A stretch of DNA of 55,332 bases from Hofstenia miamia (taxonomy: Eukaryota; Xenacoelomorpha; Acoela; Hofsteniidae). A program made the translations under genes and the position numbers. Location of the stretch: positions 158,457 to 213,788 of the forward strand of contig CABFPE010000171.1 in the NCBI GenBank assembly GCA_900660155.1. The letters run 5' to 3'. A model generated the notes under the pieces. It was not told where the DNA came from, did not search any database, and saw only the letters and a program-made list of their open reading frames with translations. Numbering within the stretch: position 1 is the stretch's first letter; each line of letters begins with the position of its first letter. Shown piece after piece: positions 1-11,325 of the stretch.

Positions 1-24
1 TATATATATATAATATATTTATAT
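1..24. repeat. (TA)n-rich microsatellite at window edge
   Basis: Alternating TA with minor interruptions. From here to about 975 I see only AT-rich sequence with no supported gene. Confidence 0.8.
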
Positions 25-975
25 CAATATCATGTTGTATTAGCATTATATAATGAAATGATCTCATGATAGCGTATGATGCAAATGGAAAGAAACACTG
101 AATGACAACATTGCTTTTTACCCCTTGATATTAAACATTTGCTTCGTAAATGTTTAATGGCTATGTCGTGGGAAGTGAATACAGTTAATATTATGTTTAA
201 ATCTAGATGTAAATGAATAATTCGTGGAAAAGTGACCGAAGGCGTTGATTAAGTATTCATAAACTTGTAGTTTGCATACAGCTGGTAGCCATTAAAAATT
301 AATAGCGTTTTGCTTTTGCACGGCACTCCAGAAATTAATAGATCAAAGTTCTATAATTCTGAACGATCTAAGTACAACATTAAGGCATTTAAAATGGAGA
401 TAATATTTCGCTTAGGATGCTTTTATCACAAGAAACTTGATCAATTTAATAGCACATTACTAAGCTGAAGAAATGATAACTCATTTGTTTTCGCCCGATC
501 TTTGAATATTGTTTAGAAAGATCAATTAAAGTTCTAGAGTAAAATAGCTTGTTCCAAAATAGAAGACTAATGTGTGTTCAGACAATCGATTTTTGTTCAC
601 ATCAATTTTTATCAGCAAGCTTTTTGTCAGAAAAACCGAAGTTGAGAATGTTGTTCACATCACCGACTTTGACAGATGACAGATTATCGGGGATCGATTG
701 ACTAACTCGCAATTATATTTTGATTGACAGCAGTACAAAATGACATCGGTAAACAACAAGTGATTAGAATTTGAAATTGAATAAATGTGATGCAGATGCA
801 TCTCTTGAGAGACTTCAATAATTGCGTTGTAAGTAATTGAGTACCAAGTACGGAACAGGGACTTAAACGTAAAACCATAAAATTCAAAATGCATGAGGAC
901 CGAATACCACTGAATTTTGGTACCCCACCCAAATAATTGCAAAAAATACTAATTTATCAACATAGTAATAATAAC

Positions 976-1122
976 ACTACCCCTAACCCAATCCATATCC
1001 CAACCATAACCCTCTTCAAACCTAACTCTAACCATATCCCTAACCTTAACTCAAAATATAATTCTGACCTTTAGCTAAATTCTACTCTAACTCTAATCTT
1101 AACCCAAACCATAAACCTAACA
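976..1122. repeat. Degenerate telomere-like tract
   Basis: About 145 bp rich in CCTAACC, CTAACTCTAACC and CCCTAACC words, all in the C-rich orientation on the plus strand, with many one-base variants. It resembles a decayed array of the animal TTAGGG telomere unit or a short satellite derived from it. A short, cleaner CCCTAACCCTAACC also lies near 13200. Interstitial tracts like this are common and need not mark a chromosome end. Confidence 0.6.
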
Positions 1123-1439
1123 ATATATATGTAATACATTCTTCATTATCGCATAGCCGACTCAATAAAAACAAATTCATTTTGAATTATGCAAACAAAG
1201 TAACTATATGAAAAGATGTGGGGGAAAAGGCGCTGTGTAGAATGGATAAACATTGCTAAATCTTATAATTGCTTTGTAATCAAACAAAAGTCCGTGGTTG
1301 AACAATTAATTAGCTTATTAATAGTAGTATATTATAATTATTTTATAATTCATATTGAAGATGGCGACTGGCATTAACTATAAATTTGCATATTCCTGCT
1401 AGCATAACGTTTAGGTTGTTGTAAAAGTCTACAATGCAA

Positions 1440-2460
1440 ATGATATTATGCTTGAGTTAAATTTTCATGAAAGCAGTGCTTCTGCATTAATTTTGTTTGA
1501 CAAGTCGGCCGCGTTCAATACTGTTAATCACCAACTTAAGCTTAAGATATTGTCAAACTATGGAATTTGTGGCTGTGCCCTAAAATGGATTGAATCCGGT
1601 CTTAAAGATAGAAAAGTTACAGTTCACTTTAATGGTGAAAATAATGAGCCATCTATTTTTTGTGGAGTGGCCCAAGGATCGTGTTTCTGACCACTATTGT
1701 ATCTTATCTACACAACATTTATATCAAAGCTATTTACTAAGTTTAGGCTATATTATCAGTTTTACACTGACGATCTTCAAGTATATACGTTCGCTCTTAT
1801 TTTTGACAATAGTCTTTCGTTTAAAAAATATGTTACAGCACTGTTTAATTCAACAACAGCAAATATAATGCTTAGGAAAGTTCTTGTGTACTGAATCAAC
1901 GAAAGTTTTACTAGCATCTACTGTGTTATCAAAATTGGACAATTGCAATGCATTTTTTATCAAATTCACCTAAATATTTATGAAACAGATTGTTTACTCT
2001 AATGAACAAAAGTGTAAAAATCACATATAATTTACCTAGAATAATGGGAACATACATGCATTGGCTACCGCTAAGAGAAATAATACAGTAGAAACTTTGC
2101 CTCCTTATTTGGAAGTGTATCAAAAGCATGGCACCAAGATATTTTAGCAGTTTTATTAAAAAAACGAGATGCATTGCAAAATGACAACAACAGCTTTTGA
2201 AAATGATTTACTTAATGTATTGAAACAGCTTTTACTCTTGCTGCGCCAAAAGAATTTAATATGTTGCCAGATGAGTTTAGAAAATGTGCCGGTATTGAAA
2301 AATTCAAGAAAAATTTGAAAAATTATTTCTTTACTAAATTTGGGCATAGTGTATGGAATATTGTAATTTCCTACACATCTGATTATTCTTTGATTAGAGG
2401 GCGCGCTATACCAATAAATACAAGCATATTATTATTATTTTGCTTTTTTAAAAATCTTTA
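1440..2460 (+). pseudogene. Decayed LINE reverse transcriptase, middle to 3' end
   Basis: A single frame from 1448 to 1894 is interrupted only by a TGA at 1688-1690. It reads the RT palm in order: motif A-like LFDKSAAFNTVNH (about 1495-1530), motif B-like GVAQGS followed by PLLYLIY (about 1665-1705; the TGA sits where glycine is usual), and motif C as FYTDD (about 1758-1774; YADD is usual). Further on, 2261-2345 reads MLPDEFRKCAG then EKFKKNLKNYFF, the usual end of CR1/L2-type ORF2 proteins. The tail near 2398-2440 (GGGCGCGCTATACCAATAAA, then ATT repeats) fits an L2/CR1-like 3' end. The 5' part is missing and there are further stops between 1900 and 2260. It is clearly dead. The clade is inferred from motif style only. 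Confidence 0.75.
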
Positions 2461-2923
2461 ATTTAAATTATGTAAGTTATCTTCTGAAACATCATTAGGC
2501 GTATGTTATGCTACGGAATTTTAACGCGGGTCGAATATGGCTCATAGTCTTCCAACTTTGTTGATATCGCATCCTCTATTGAACATAAATATAATATTAT
2601 GGTAAACGCTAAGCAAGCTTATCACCAAAATGTTTGTACGAAAGAGGGATGATTTTTAATAAGCTTGTATACTCCTTCCCATTAACACACATTGTCTGAG
2701 AAATTTAATGTTCGATTAATGCAATCGATGCATACAAAACAATTCAAATGCTGTAATGCATTATCATTTCGAATAAAAGCTTTCCACTTAAAGCAGCATT
2801 TACGACGCAAGTATTCCATCCATTTTACAAAATATCCATTTGCTTATTTCTATATAAAACATTCTTTTTTTAAAAATGTCACCTCGTTTTAGCTCATTGG
2901 ACAATCCCATTTTCTAAGCATAA

Positions 2924-2927
<4 letters not shown>
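2461..2927. other. No supported gene
   Basis: AT-rich spacer downstream of the LINE relic. I see no motif or convincing reading frame. Confidence 0.6.

Positions 2928-2971
<44 letters not shown>
2928..2971. repeat. (TA)n microsatellite
   Basis: About 44 bp of uninterrupted TA dinucleotides. The following 300 bp up to 3315 hold no supported gene. Confidence 0.95.
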
Positions 2972-2976
<5 letters not shown>

Positions 2977-3313
2977 AAATGCACATTTTTTGCTCAATTT
3001 TAATAAATTGTGAGATGAAATGTAAAGAAAATACTCAAACTTACACAGTAGTCATTTTCAAATTTCCTTATTCTAAAAAGTTTCACAGAATTCAAATTGA
3101 TTTTTATACATGTGCCTGGGTAGGGAATCCTAATTCTTGTGCATATCGAAGACGTTTTTTTTATATAATAGCCCGGCGTTCGTATGTCCTCAGCAATTAA
3201 TAATGTTATTATATTGCTGTTTGGCTGAAAACTAAGCAATGAAACATTTCTAAGAAACAACTTCCAACAATATTGCAATTATTGTGATGAAACTATGTTC
3301 AAATAATGTATTG

Positions 3314-3315
<2 letters not shown>

Positions 3316-3347
<32 letters not shown>
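3316..3347. repeat. (TA)n at left boundary of duplicated block A
   Basis: About 32 bp of TA. Sequence to the left is unrelated to the left flank of block B (27900-27957), while everything to the right matches, so homology between the two blocks starts inside this tract. In block B the tract is about 2 bp shorter. Confidence 0.95.
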
Positions 3348-3350
<3 letters not shown>

Positions 3351-3400
3351 AGATATTTATGTCGTGTACTGTACTTTCATTTGCTTTAAGTACTTGGTTA

Positions 3401-3676
3401 TAGAGCTGGGCGCCAGCCGGCTGAGCCACCGCTGTAAAATTTAGACGACGGAGCCGATCGATAACTAAAACTATATCAAGGCAAACGAAATGTGTCATAA
3501 AATTAATCAGATTGCCTGTATGCGCATGATGAACCTCTTTGCAGATAGATAGTTCACAATACTGCTTGCATCATGAACGTTTTCACTGAACAAAAAGCCT
3601 TATAGGGTTCCTATTTGCAATATTATATCGTCTAATCCAGTTCTATAGATGACGCTCAGCCGACTGCGCCGCCAAT
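3401..3676. repeat. Imperfect inverted repeat, MITE-like
   Basis: GC-rich arms GCGCCAGCCGGCTGAGC (about 3411-3427) and GCTCAGCCGACTGCGCC (about 3654-3671) face each other across about 230 bp of AT-rich sequence. The left arm begins TAGAGCTGGGCG, a hAT-like terminus style, and CCAGTTCTA at 3637-3645 is a partial counterpart. I could not find a matching target duplication, so the assignment to a transposon is an inference. The same structure recurs at 28041-28316. Confidence 0.4.
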
Positions 3677-4037
3677 AGTAGTCGGCTGATGGAGGCCCCC
3701 ACCCCTAAGTGGTTAACCTTTTTTACACAATTGTCCAAAAAATCAATTTAAATTTTCTAGACTATCCCAAACACAGTGATACTGGACTCAAACTAGACCT
3801 ATATAAATTACAATAATGTAATAAGAGTACAAAATTTTTAAAAAAAATTTCAAATGGTTTCACCAAGTAATGTACAAAAATTCAAAAATTTATGGAGATC
3901 TGCATTGATTTCAAATCTTACAAACCCCATAACTATTAGTTTCTGTACCATATTTAACTATTTCTTGATGTTATGAATAAGCCGGCATGAAAAAATTTCT
4001 CTCATTGTTAAAATGACGTTTAAATAGTCAACACCTT

Positions 4038-4220
4038 TTACGCATTGCCTCTCAGCATTGGCAATTTGTTTTGATGCATGATGAAAATTGGAATGCTCTC
4101 TTGTGTAGAGACCATCCACTCTGAAACATTCTTGAAATGAAATTGCCGTACAAATGTCATAATATGCTTACGAAAACAACTTTTGTTGGCGGCGTAATAG
4201 AGTAGATTTTTGGCAAACAT
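4038..4220 (-). CDS. Hypothetical 60-residue ORF (copy A)
   Basis: An ATG-initiated frame of 60 codons on the minus strand with a reasonable start context (A at -3). The composition is mixed and protein-like, with several basic and aromatic residues, but I recognise no domain. It lies about 500 bp downstream, in transcriptional sense, of the minus-strand frame at 4726-4941; the two could be exons of one locus or chance. It is repeated unchanged at 28678-28860. Confidence 0.2.
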   Translation of the reverse strand: MFAKNLLYYAANKSCFRKHIMTFVRQFHFKNVSEWMVSTQESIPIFIMHQNKLPMLRGNA

Positions 4221-4725
4221 TTTGACTCAAATTAAATTAAAATTTAGAAATGGTCTCCAGTTATAAATTAGAACACGATCAATCATGCTCAATTGATGTA
4301 AGGAAAACGGAACTTCAATTTCCAAGTTTCAGTTCTCTTTATTCACGCAGCAAACGCGCACGAATTGCTTAATTAATTTATTAGCTTTTTAAGTTATTGT
4401 CGCCCTTTATTCACGATTTCCAATAAAGTCGCTTTGAATCAGATCGAAGCATGAATCAACTGGAATGTCTCCATCTAGCTAGATACAGTAAGGTCAAGCA
4501 TTGCAAATTAGTTTCGTACGAGGTCATTGCAGTTTAATAATTAGAATTTAATATTGTGGAATGTTGTTTTACCTTGGAAACAATTAAATATTGAGGAAAT
4601 TATTCACTTATGCGCAATTGTGAAAATTGAATAATCCGGAAACCCCTGCATAATGCTGTTATTTGGTTCCAACAAAGTCCACACTAGGCTTAACCGCGTT
4701 TTTCATGGTCTGTTTGTAAAGAACT

Positions 4726-4941
4726 TTAAATAAAATAGAATTCATTTGAAAATCCTACATGAAAGGAACGCATCATTTTCATTATTAATACATTTTTCTC
4801 GTCCCATAAATGTTCAGAAACAGGAAATTTGTCAGTGTAGGCTAGCATTAGAACTGTGTCTGATTTTTGAACCCAGCCCAGTACTATTCCGTTTCTTCCT
4901 GTAATAGCAAACCTGCTTTGCCCACCAATTGTGACTTCGTC
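4726..4941 (-). CDS. 71-codon open frame, possible scramblase-like terminal exon (copy A)
   Basis: The frame starts right after an in-frame stop and runs 71 codons to TAA (4726-4728), with no ATG near its beginning, so if real it is an internal or terminal exon. A fair 3' splice site (pyrimidine-rich tract ending TTAAG) directly precedes it on the minus strand. The translation contains FAITGRNGIVLGWVQK at about residues 11-26 and AYTDKFPVSE at about 34-43, then a charged and hydrophobic stretch ending FYFI. A glycine turn followed by a TD-x-F-x-V segment recalls the C-terminal half of phospholipid scramblases, but the similarity is weak and from memory. A processed-pseudogene fragment or an unrelated retroelement is possible. 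The identical frame recurs at 29366-29581. Confidence 0.3.
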   Translation of the reverse strand, partial: DEVTIGGQSRFAITGRNGIVLGWVQKSDTVLMLAYTDKFPVSEHLWDEKNVLIMKMMRSFHVGFSNEFYFI

Positions 4942-5479
4942 TTAAGAATGGAAGGCGGTTCGACAAGAAAACCCTCAGCAATAAATTTAGTAAGTATTAG
5001 ATGCAGCAAATAGAAAACCTATTGAAATTCTAGCACATGCAAGATTATCTTTACACAACCAGGTGCCTATATATAAAACCAACTTAAAAACGATCGTATA
5101 ACATTAATTTCGTAAATATATAAAAAAATATTGCTGTACACTAAAGTTTAAAGCTGTCATTTGAAAACTATTTATATATTAGTTTGGTTATAAAATCATT
5201 ACAGAATTTGTTAACCTTCTGCTTGCGGATTTTCTAAACAACCGATGCACTCAGAGACTTTTGCCCCATTGTGTTTTGCACTCCTTTCAGAAAGCCAAGT
5301 GATCATTCAGTACTTACTACACTCATAAGATAAGTTATGCTATTTCGACCACCTTGGATAAAAAACGAATATAGACGGTTTACTATATTTCAGCAGTTGA
5401 ACAAAGTGATTAACTGATTAACTGTATATTGCCTTGCTTGAACAAAGCTGTAAGCTTGTAAAGTTGTTAAACTATCTCA

Positions 5480-6360
5480 ACAAAATCTACATTCACACAA
5501 CGTGGTCGGGGTTACTCTACCAGTCAACGGACTGAAGAGTGGGTGGCAACAGATCTGCTCTGGCACTTCCCCTAGAAGTGTGCAGGCCGGCTTAATCATG
5601 CTTGCCCTCTGGCGACCCCTGGCACGCAGAGTGCTGATCTGTGTTGAGTCTGATCGGCAGAGAGTGAAGCCGAAGGCCGAGCTTCATGAGAGGGTTGCGC
5701 CTCTCTACAGCTTTCGCCAACCAAGGCTACTAACTGAGGTAACTCGTGAGCACCTGCGTCTGCCTGTTATGGAGATCCTGATTATTTAGGAGATATTTAT
5801 ACACTTGAGTGCAAAGCACCAAGTGACGTCCTAAAATCTCCGTGACTTAGAATGTCGGATCATAACTAAAACCCATGACAGAGCAAAGCTCCCTCATAGG
5901 TAAGGCTCAGCAAATGCTGGCCTAGGCCTATCTAGAGGCCAGAGACAGAGGAAAATCCTCTGTATAACTGCCCTCGTAGACGCACTCTACGGCTCTGGGC
6001 ATAGACGTCGCCGTCTGCTCCACAGAACATCATCGTCACCGCCCCCATATGTGCAAAGCACACATGGTTGCACCTTCTTATACCCTATTGTTTAACGTCC
6101 ACTCTAGGTTCGGGACTCCACAAAGCGACGCGCCCATCAAGTATTGGCTCAGCGTCTCCGCCTATCCAGGAACCACCGCGAGGAGGTTACTCTCCAGGAC
6201 GATTCGGGCATAGCCCTTGGGTTCCCACACAACGTACTATTTTTGGATCTCTATTATTGCAACACTGCCCACAATTAACTGCGGCCTTATTACTAGTTTT
6301 ATACTTATCACTGTTGTCTTCTTACCTATTTAATTGGGTTCCATCCATCTAACACAACAA
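5480..6360 (+). other. GC-rich island, unassigned (copy A)
   Basis: Base composition jumps to about 50% G+C in about 880 bp set in DNA of about 30% G+C. It contains open frames of 95 codons (5502-5789, GTG first codon, no ATG start) and 94 codons (6068-6352), plus an alternative stop-free run of about 75 codons around 5975-6205. I recognise no protein family in any of them. Short inverted words (GTGCAAAGCAC twice, GGCCTAGGCC) occur inside. The sharp edges suggest an inserted element, perhaps part of an LTR or other retroelement, or a transferred segment. No terminal repeats or target duplications were found. Confidence 0.4.
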
Positions 6361-6649
6361 AACAGCAGCGCAATATTAGTCGTTGTACATATCTTGGTAA
6401 TGTTTAATCAGCTTTCTCACCCAGCCATTTTCGAAGATACTTCTTGCGGATTTTTTATGAACCACACAGACCATCGCATTTCTTGAATATTTTACTAATA
6501 GCGTTTGTTATTAAAATATTGAATATCGTGATTTGTACTACAAATATCTACAGGTGGGGTTTATATCTACTACCTCATCCCCTCTAACCATTGTACACTA
6601 GGGCAAAGCAAAAAATCATCTTTGATTGAAATTATATAATAATAATTAT

Positions 6650-7690
6650 TATTATTTATTGGAAAATCTAAAGGTCTTTCATTCGAAATAAATGAATTAA
6701 ACATCAATAATACGATTGTAATCGACAAAACTCAAATACTAAATCATTTAAATTCATTCAAAGAACTTGGAAATTTCAATTTCTCACATTATACGTAAAA
6801 ACACAATTCTGTTAATCTCAAACAATCAAAACAATTTTCACCGAAGGCACAAAGAAATCTAATAAGTGATACAGAACTAAAGATAAATAATGAGCCAATA
6901 AAGCAAAGTGGAATCAGTCAGCTATTTATGAGTTAAGATAGATAATGAGTTAAAATTTGAAAAATTCGTACTTAAGAAGATTCAAAAAATGACTGCAGGC
7001 ATTCGATATCTTTATCACTTACGCAATGTAATATCAAGCAATTATCATAAACAACGAATACATGCTTTCTGTTTATCTCATTTTCAATAATGTTCGTTTC
7101 TTTTAACTGATCTAAATTCTAAATATCGTATGCTTCAATTAAAGAAATTTATTTGGTGTATAAAAACTCTAAACTTTGCGCAATAGCATGACGAAGCATT
7201 AGTATATCGTAATAAATATAAAATATTATCACTGTTCTACCAAGCTTCATCTGCATAGGCTATCCATTTTATTTAAATTGAAATCTCGTCGAACATCACT
7301 TCTCTTCCTAAAAGACTATGTTAAATTGTTAAATGAGCGGTACAAAAGTTTCAACGTTCAGATAAAAATTCTAATAGTTTTTGTCACGTATCAATAAAAT
7401 TTTAGAACAATTTAGACTATGAAAAGCGAGTAGAAAATAATTATAAAATCACTGCTAACAAAACAATCTACACTAGGCGACACACTTCATGCATTCTGAC
7501 ATAAGCACAATATTGAACATCTACACAAACAGTCATACAAACATTGATTTTTTACTATTATTATATATTGTGCCTATTAGTTTGTAGCTTTAGATTAGTT
7601 TATACTTTATTTTATTTGTAACTTTTTAGCAAATATATTGCTTTAACTCTATTTAATTATATTATTAAAATACAAATGATTCACAAATAA
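6650..7690 (+). pseudogene. LINE reverse-transcriptase thumb remnant (copy A)
   Basis: Around 6850-7110 the plus strand reads LKINNEPIKQSG, then KIDNELKFEKFVLKKIQKM, then GIRYLYHLRNVIS, with frame breaks. This is the order found after the YADD motif in CR1/L2-type LINEs: the I-x-I-N-x-x-x-I segment, the degraded LGV-x-ID-x-x-L-x-F motif and the gly-ile-x-x-leu-x-x-arg segment. The catalytic palm is absent, so this copy is 5' truncated or internally deleted. The 6660-6790 stretch may be a related linker region but is weak. The A/T-rich tail runs to about 7690. Dead element; repeated at 31290-32330. Confidence 0.6.
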
Positions 7691-8485
7691 TAAAACAAAA
7701 TGGTAATTAAGCATAGTGAAATGATCTGAAATGTCAATAAGCAAACATTCTTAGTTATAATAGTTAATCTTAGAAAGGAGCATATTTTGTATCATGCGAT
7801 CCGGACTCCGCGAAATAGGTTTATATATCTTCTCGTTTTTCATTTGGCTGTAATTTTTGTAAGGAAATACACGTCTATAATGCCTGTATATACATCTCTC
7901 CATTCAAGATACACAGAGTCTGTTTTGTCAAAGGGATAATTTTGGAGATCTCCCCCCCCAAACCTGAATGCCGTAATATAGTATATGCTCAGCCAACTTA
8001 TATAATATTAACTTCTGATAATGTGAAGAGCAAAAGAGAGATTATCAGTAAATCGAATACTCAAGCCTTTCAGTTCATTTCAATGACACCTAAATAGGAT
8101 GAATAAACAAGATTTTGGAATTCTTTATTTAAAATTTGTAGACTTAGAGTTACTTAAAATGAAATTGTTATCCTTTCACCAGTTAGGTGTGGCGGCTGAC
8201 ACTGAGATAACTTCTTCAGCATCATCATGAGAGCTTTTCCTGCGACTATGATGTTTACATAGTCTTCAAGCATGACGAATGTGGCAAAATTCGGAAATGT
8301 ATCAGTATGCCTAAGCCTAATAATAGATGGATATAGGAGTCATTGCTGACCTGCGGAATAAACCTATTATTAACTTGCTAATATTGAAATCAAAACACAA
8401 ATTATTCATTTCTGATAGTCTATTCTTCACAAGCTTATTCTCATATATTGCTTAATGAAATGAAAACGTTTTCTACTATAGCACT
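7691..8485. other. No supported gene
   Basis: AT-rich spacer between the LINE relic and the first hAT element. A short C-run sits near 7953. No protein or RNA gene is supported. Confidence 0.55.
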
Positions 8486-8493
8486 TTATAATA

Positions 8494-9308
8494 AAGGCTG
8501 GAAACGGGTTGGGTCAACCCGAGCAGGTTTGCAGGTTGACGCAAACCCGGACAGGTCGTGGTTTAGGTTGGGTCAAATTCTTTTAAGTGCAGGTTGGGTT
8601 GGGTGGACCTGCACGTTGGATATGGGTTATTTGCATGTCGATTCTCTATTCACTCTATGATTTCTCAGATCGTTTTGCGCTTTAATATATTAATTTCAAC
8701 TTGCTTATGTTATCACCAAATAAAAAAGCAAAACCGTCTGATTTTATTGATGAGACCTTTGACGGGATTGAAAAACTCGGCTAGAAGCAAATTGAAATAG
8801 ATGCAGAGCTAAGTATTTACAGATGCATGTCTATTTATTTCAGCCAAATTTGCGATCCGATGGATTTCAGGGAGACGCAAAAATGTTCGCTGCCTCTTTT
8901 GTATTATAACTCCACAAAAATATTTGTGTTACAAGCAGGTCGTTCCGCAGAGAGCGAAAGACATTTCTCAACTGCAGGATATATTGTCGCGGACAAAGGA
9001 GGAAGTCTCTCTCCTCTCCTTAAAGTGGGAAACATCTACTTGTAAACATTTTAAACATGTTTTTAAATCGTTTTGTTATTGTTTACTTTTTTTCAATAAG
9101 CAAGTGCAAACATTACAGGTGTTGTATAGTGCGGTTGTGGAGACAAACAAAATGCGGATCGGAACCTGGGTTGGGTCAAGAAACTTGAGTTGCAGGTTGG
9201 GTTGCGGTTTGGTTTGGGTCATGATGTTTGAGTTGGGTTTACCCATCAAAGTTGAAGTGCGCTGCGGGTTGGGTTGAGTTAAAAAATATTGACCCATTCC
9301 AGCCTTGA
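8494..9308 (+). mobile_element. hAT element, internally deleted, 815 bp (copy A)
   Basis: Flanked by perfect 8-bp direct repeats TTATAATA (8486-8493 and 9309-9316), the target duplication size of hAT transposons. The ends are inverted: AAGGCTGGAA...GGGTCAA on the left and TTGACCCATTCCAGCCTTGA on the right. Both subterminal regions are packed with GGGTTGGGT-type words (8505-8610 and 9160-9285), as seen in many hAT ends, where they act as transposase binding repeats. Between the ends only the C-terminal part of a transposase remains. The element is therefore a deletion derivative that would depend on an enzyme supplied elsewhere. Confidence 0.85.
8710..9045 (+). pseudogene. hAT transposase C-terminal (dimerisation) domain, broken (copy A)
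   Basis: One frame runs from 8710 to the stop at 9043-9045 with a single internal TAG at 8782-8784. It reads DFIDETFDGIEKLG, the TAG, then IDAELSIYRC, LPLLYYNS and SAESERHFSTAG followed by SLSPLL. The SAES/E-R-x-FSTAG block and the later SLSP segment are the signature of the hAT C-terminal dimerisation domain; a YYN replaces the usual W-W-K-like core. The RNase H-like catalytic domain is missing. Lies entirely inside the 815-bp hAT element. Confidence 0.85.
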
Positions 9309-9316
9309 TTATAATA

Positions 9317-9743
9317 GACAAAGCCTAAATTAAATGCTTACTGACACATTACATAAATGTCCAAATTAATCCAAAAAATAGAAGAATGAGTCCTACTTTT
9401 GTAAAGAAAGTCTGGGACATAAGATCAAGGGTAACAAGAGATCGTTATTATTTAGCCTGGACTTTCCCCGCAGCCCATATATTTTTTCCAATAATCAACC
9501 CGTTCCACAACCCACATTTGTTTTCCTTGGGATGCAGTCAAACCGCATACTTTTAATTCAATATTCAGTATGTTACCACAAATAGATTCAAAAACTCCAA
9601 AATAGAAGGTGTATGGAAAAACAATAAAATCAACTTTCACTAAGTACTTGGAATAGTTTCTTGAATACAAACTGCAGAACAAACTGAGAATATAAGTGGA
9701 ATTTTTTTAAAATGTACTGTCTTGAAAGATTAGGGACAAATTG
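9317..9743. other. Spacer between two hAT elements
   Basis: About 430 bp of AT-rich sequence. A minus-strand open stretch at 9452-9682 (76 codons) shows no recognisable motif and I do not call it. Confidence 0.5.
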
Positions 9744-9751
9744 TGACTGCA

Positions 9752-11325
9752 CAGAGATGGAATCGGATCGGTTCGGATAGGATCTTCATCTTGAGAAACT
9801 TCGGATCCAAAAATTTTTTAAAACTTGTGTATCTGTGCATTTTATAAATTTGACACATTTTTACATTGAATCCCAATTTAAGTGGGCTAATAATCTCAAT
9901 CTAAATGAAATTTTGTAATTGAATTTGATTGTTCACACAACAGGTTCCCCCTTATACCTTCCAACAACTTATAAAATTAGTGACGAATACTTCATATCTA
10001 AAAATGTGGAATGCTTTTAGCTTTTGCAAACACTGCAAAATTGTAAGAATACTAATATAATTTGGGATGCTCTTCAATCAAAAAATTTCATTTAAATATG
10101 CACTCTAAGCAACTTGCAATTCCAAGATCAACTTAGTACTCAGAAGGTTTGTCATTATTACAATCACTAATACAAGAATGTTTTTGGAACCATACCGTCG
10201 GCATACTATTAATAGTGTATTAATATATTTATTGTTGCCGTTACATAATTTAAAAATTTTAATCCAAATTAGTACCATCCAATTTCAGTAAAATTCAAAA
10301 TTTATATTTAAATCTGAAGTTTTGTTTGAAAAATTAATTTTTCTATCACAGATTTTAATACACTCTACTAAAATTATTTTTATAATCTTGCAATATATAT
10401 TTTGGGTTTGTTCTTTAATGTGCCGTTGTTTGTGTCATTCTTGTTTTCAGCTCCTTAGCTTCAATTTTGAAGTAAGTTTTATGTTGCTTGAAACAACTTC
10501 AATTCCAAATTCATAGTAGCTTTGCAAAATTGGGATCTTTTGACTTGTACATAATATAATTAACAGTAAGAGGGCGCTAATACCATATGAAGCTAAACTA
10601 TTTGAACTCTATAAATAGGCCCTACATTATATTTATAATTGATGAAAATTTTAGGAATTAGATTACTATAAAGCTTACAAATATGCCTAAGTGAATTTGT
10701 TGGAGTTTTAGCAGAGCGAATTATCAATTTCCACTCATAATCAAAGTTAAACCAATCCGAAACGGATTTGCTTCTTGTGGGTGGACAATTTCAGACAAAA
10801 GAAGCAATCTATTTCAAACATAGAGGGACATTGGCCGAAAATTTTAGGCCCATCTTATGATCGTTGACAAAAACATTTCTTGAAATTTTTTATTTGCTTT
10901 ACCAAAATTGACTTTATTTGACTGTACTACTAGAAGAGCATTTGATACTATTGTAATTTAAAATTTAGCATTGATTTTTCAACACATTGCTTTTAATTTA
11001 CATAGCATTTGAGTTGATCAGCATGCACTATTGCGTAAGCCGTCTTATTTTTCCAATACCTCGATCCATGTCCGACCCTGTCCTTCGATGTATATCGTAT
11101 ATGTATATTTTTAATCTCAAGACATTATTGAAGAACGATAAATTTTTTATTCGCATTTGAAAAAAAACGTAAATATATTTTAAATCCATTTTTATTTATT
11201 GTTAGAATACTTCTTTATATTCGGATCCGTTTCGAATCAGTAACTAAAATTTTTTTAAAAATTCGGATTGGATCGTATCTGGATCAGATCGGATCCAACA
11301 TTTGTTGGATCCGATTCCATCTATG
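9752..11325. mobile_element. Non-autonomous hAT-like element, 1.57 kb (copy A)
   Basis: Inverted ends: the left begins CAGAGATGGAATCGGATC (9752) and the right ends with the complement of CATAGATGGAATCGGATC (11325). Subterminal regions are rich in CGGATC/GGATCC words in both orientations. Flanking 8-bp sequences TGACTGCA (9744-9751) and AGCCTGCA (11326-11333) agree at six of eight positions, consistent with an aged hAT target duplication. The interior is AT-rich without a recognisable transposase; a 64-codon open stretch at 10322-10516 is not convincing. Confidence 0.75.

Noticed and set aside
3250..3498. Open frames of 60-90 codons running through (TA)n tracts at 3250-3498, 14901-15164, 27893-28138
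   Set aside because: Alternating Tyr/Ile translation of microsatellite DNA produces stop-free text without function.
5502..5789. 95-codon frame in the GC-rich island as a gene
   Set aside because: No ATG, no recognised motif, and GC-rich DNA is naturally poor in stop codons.
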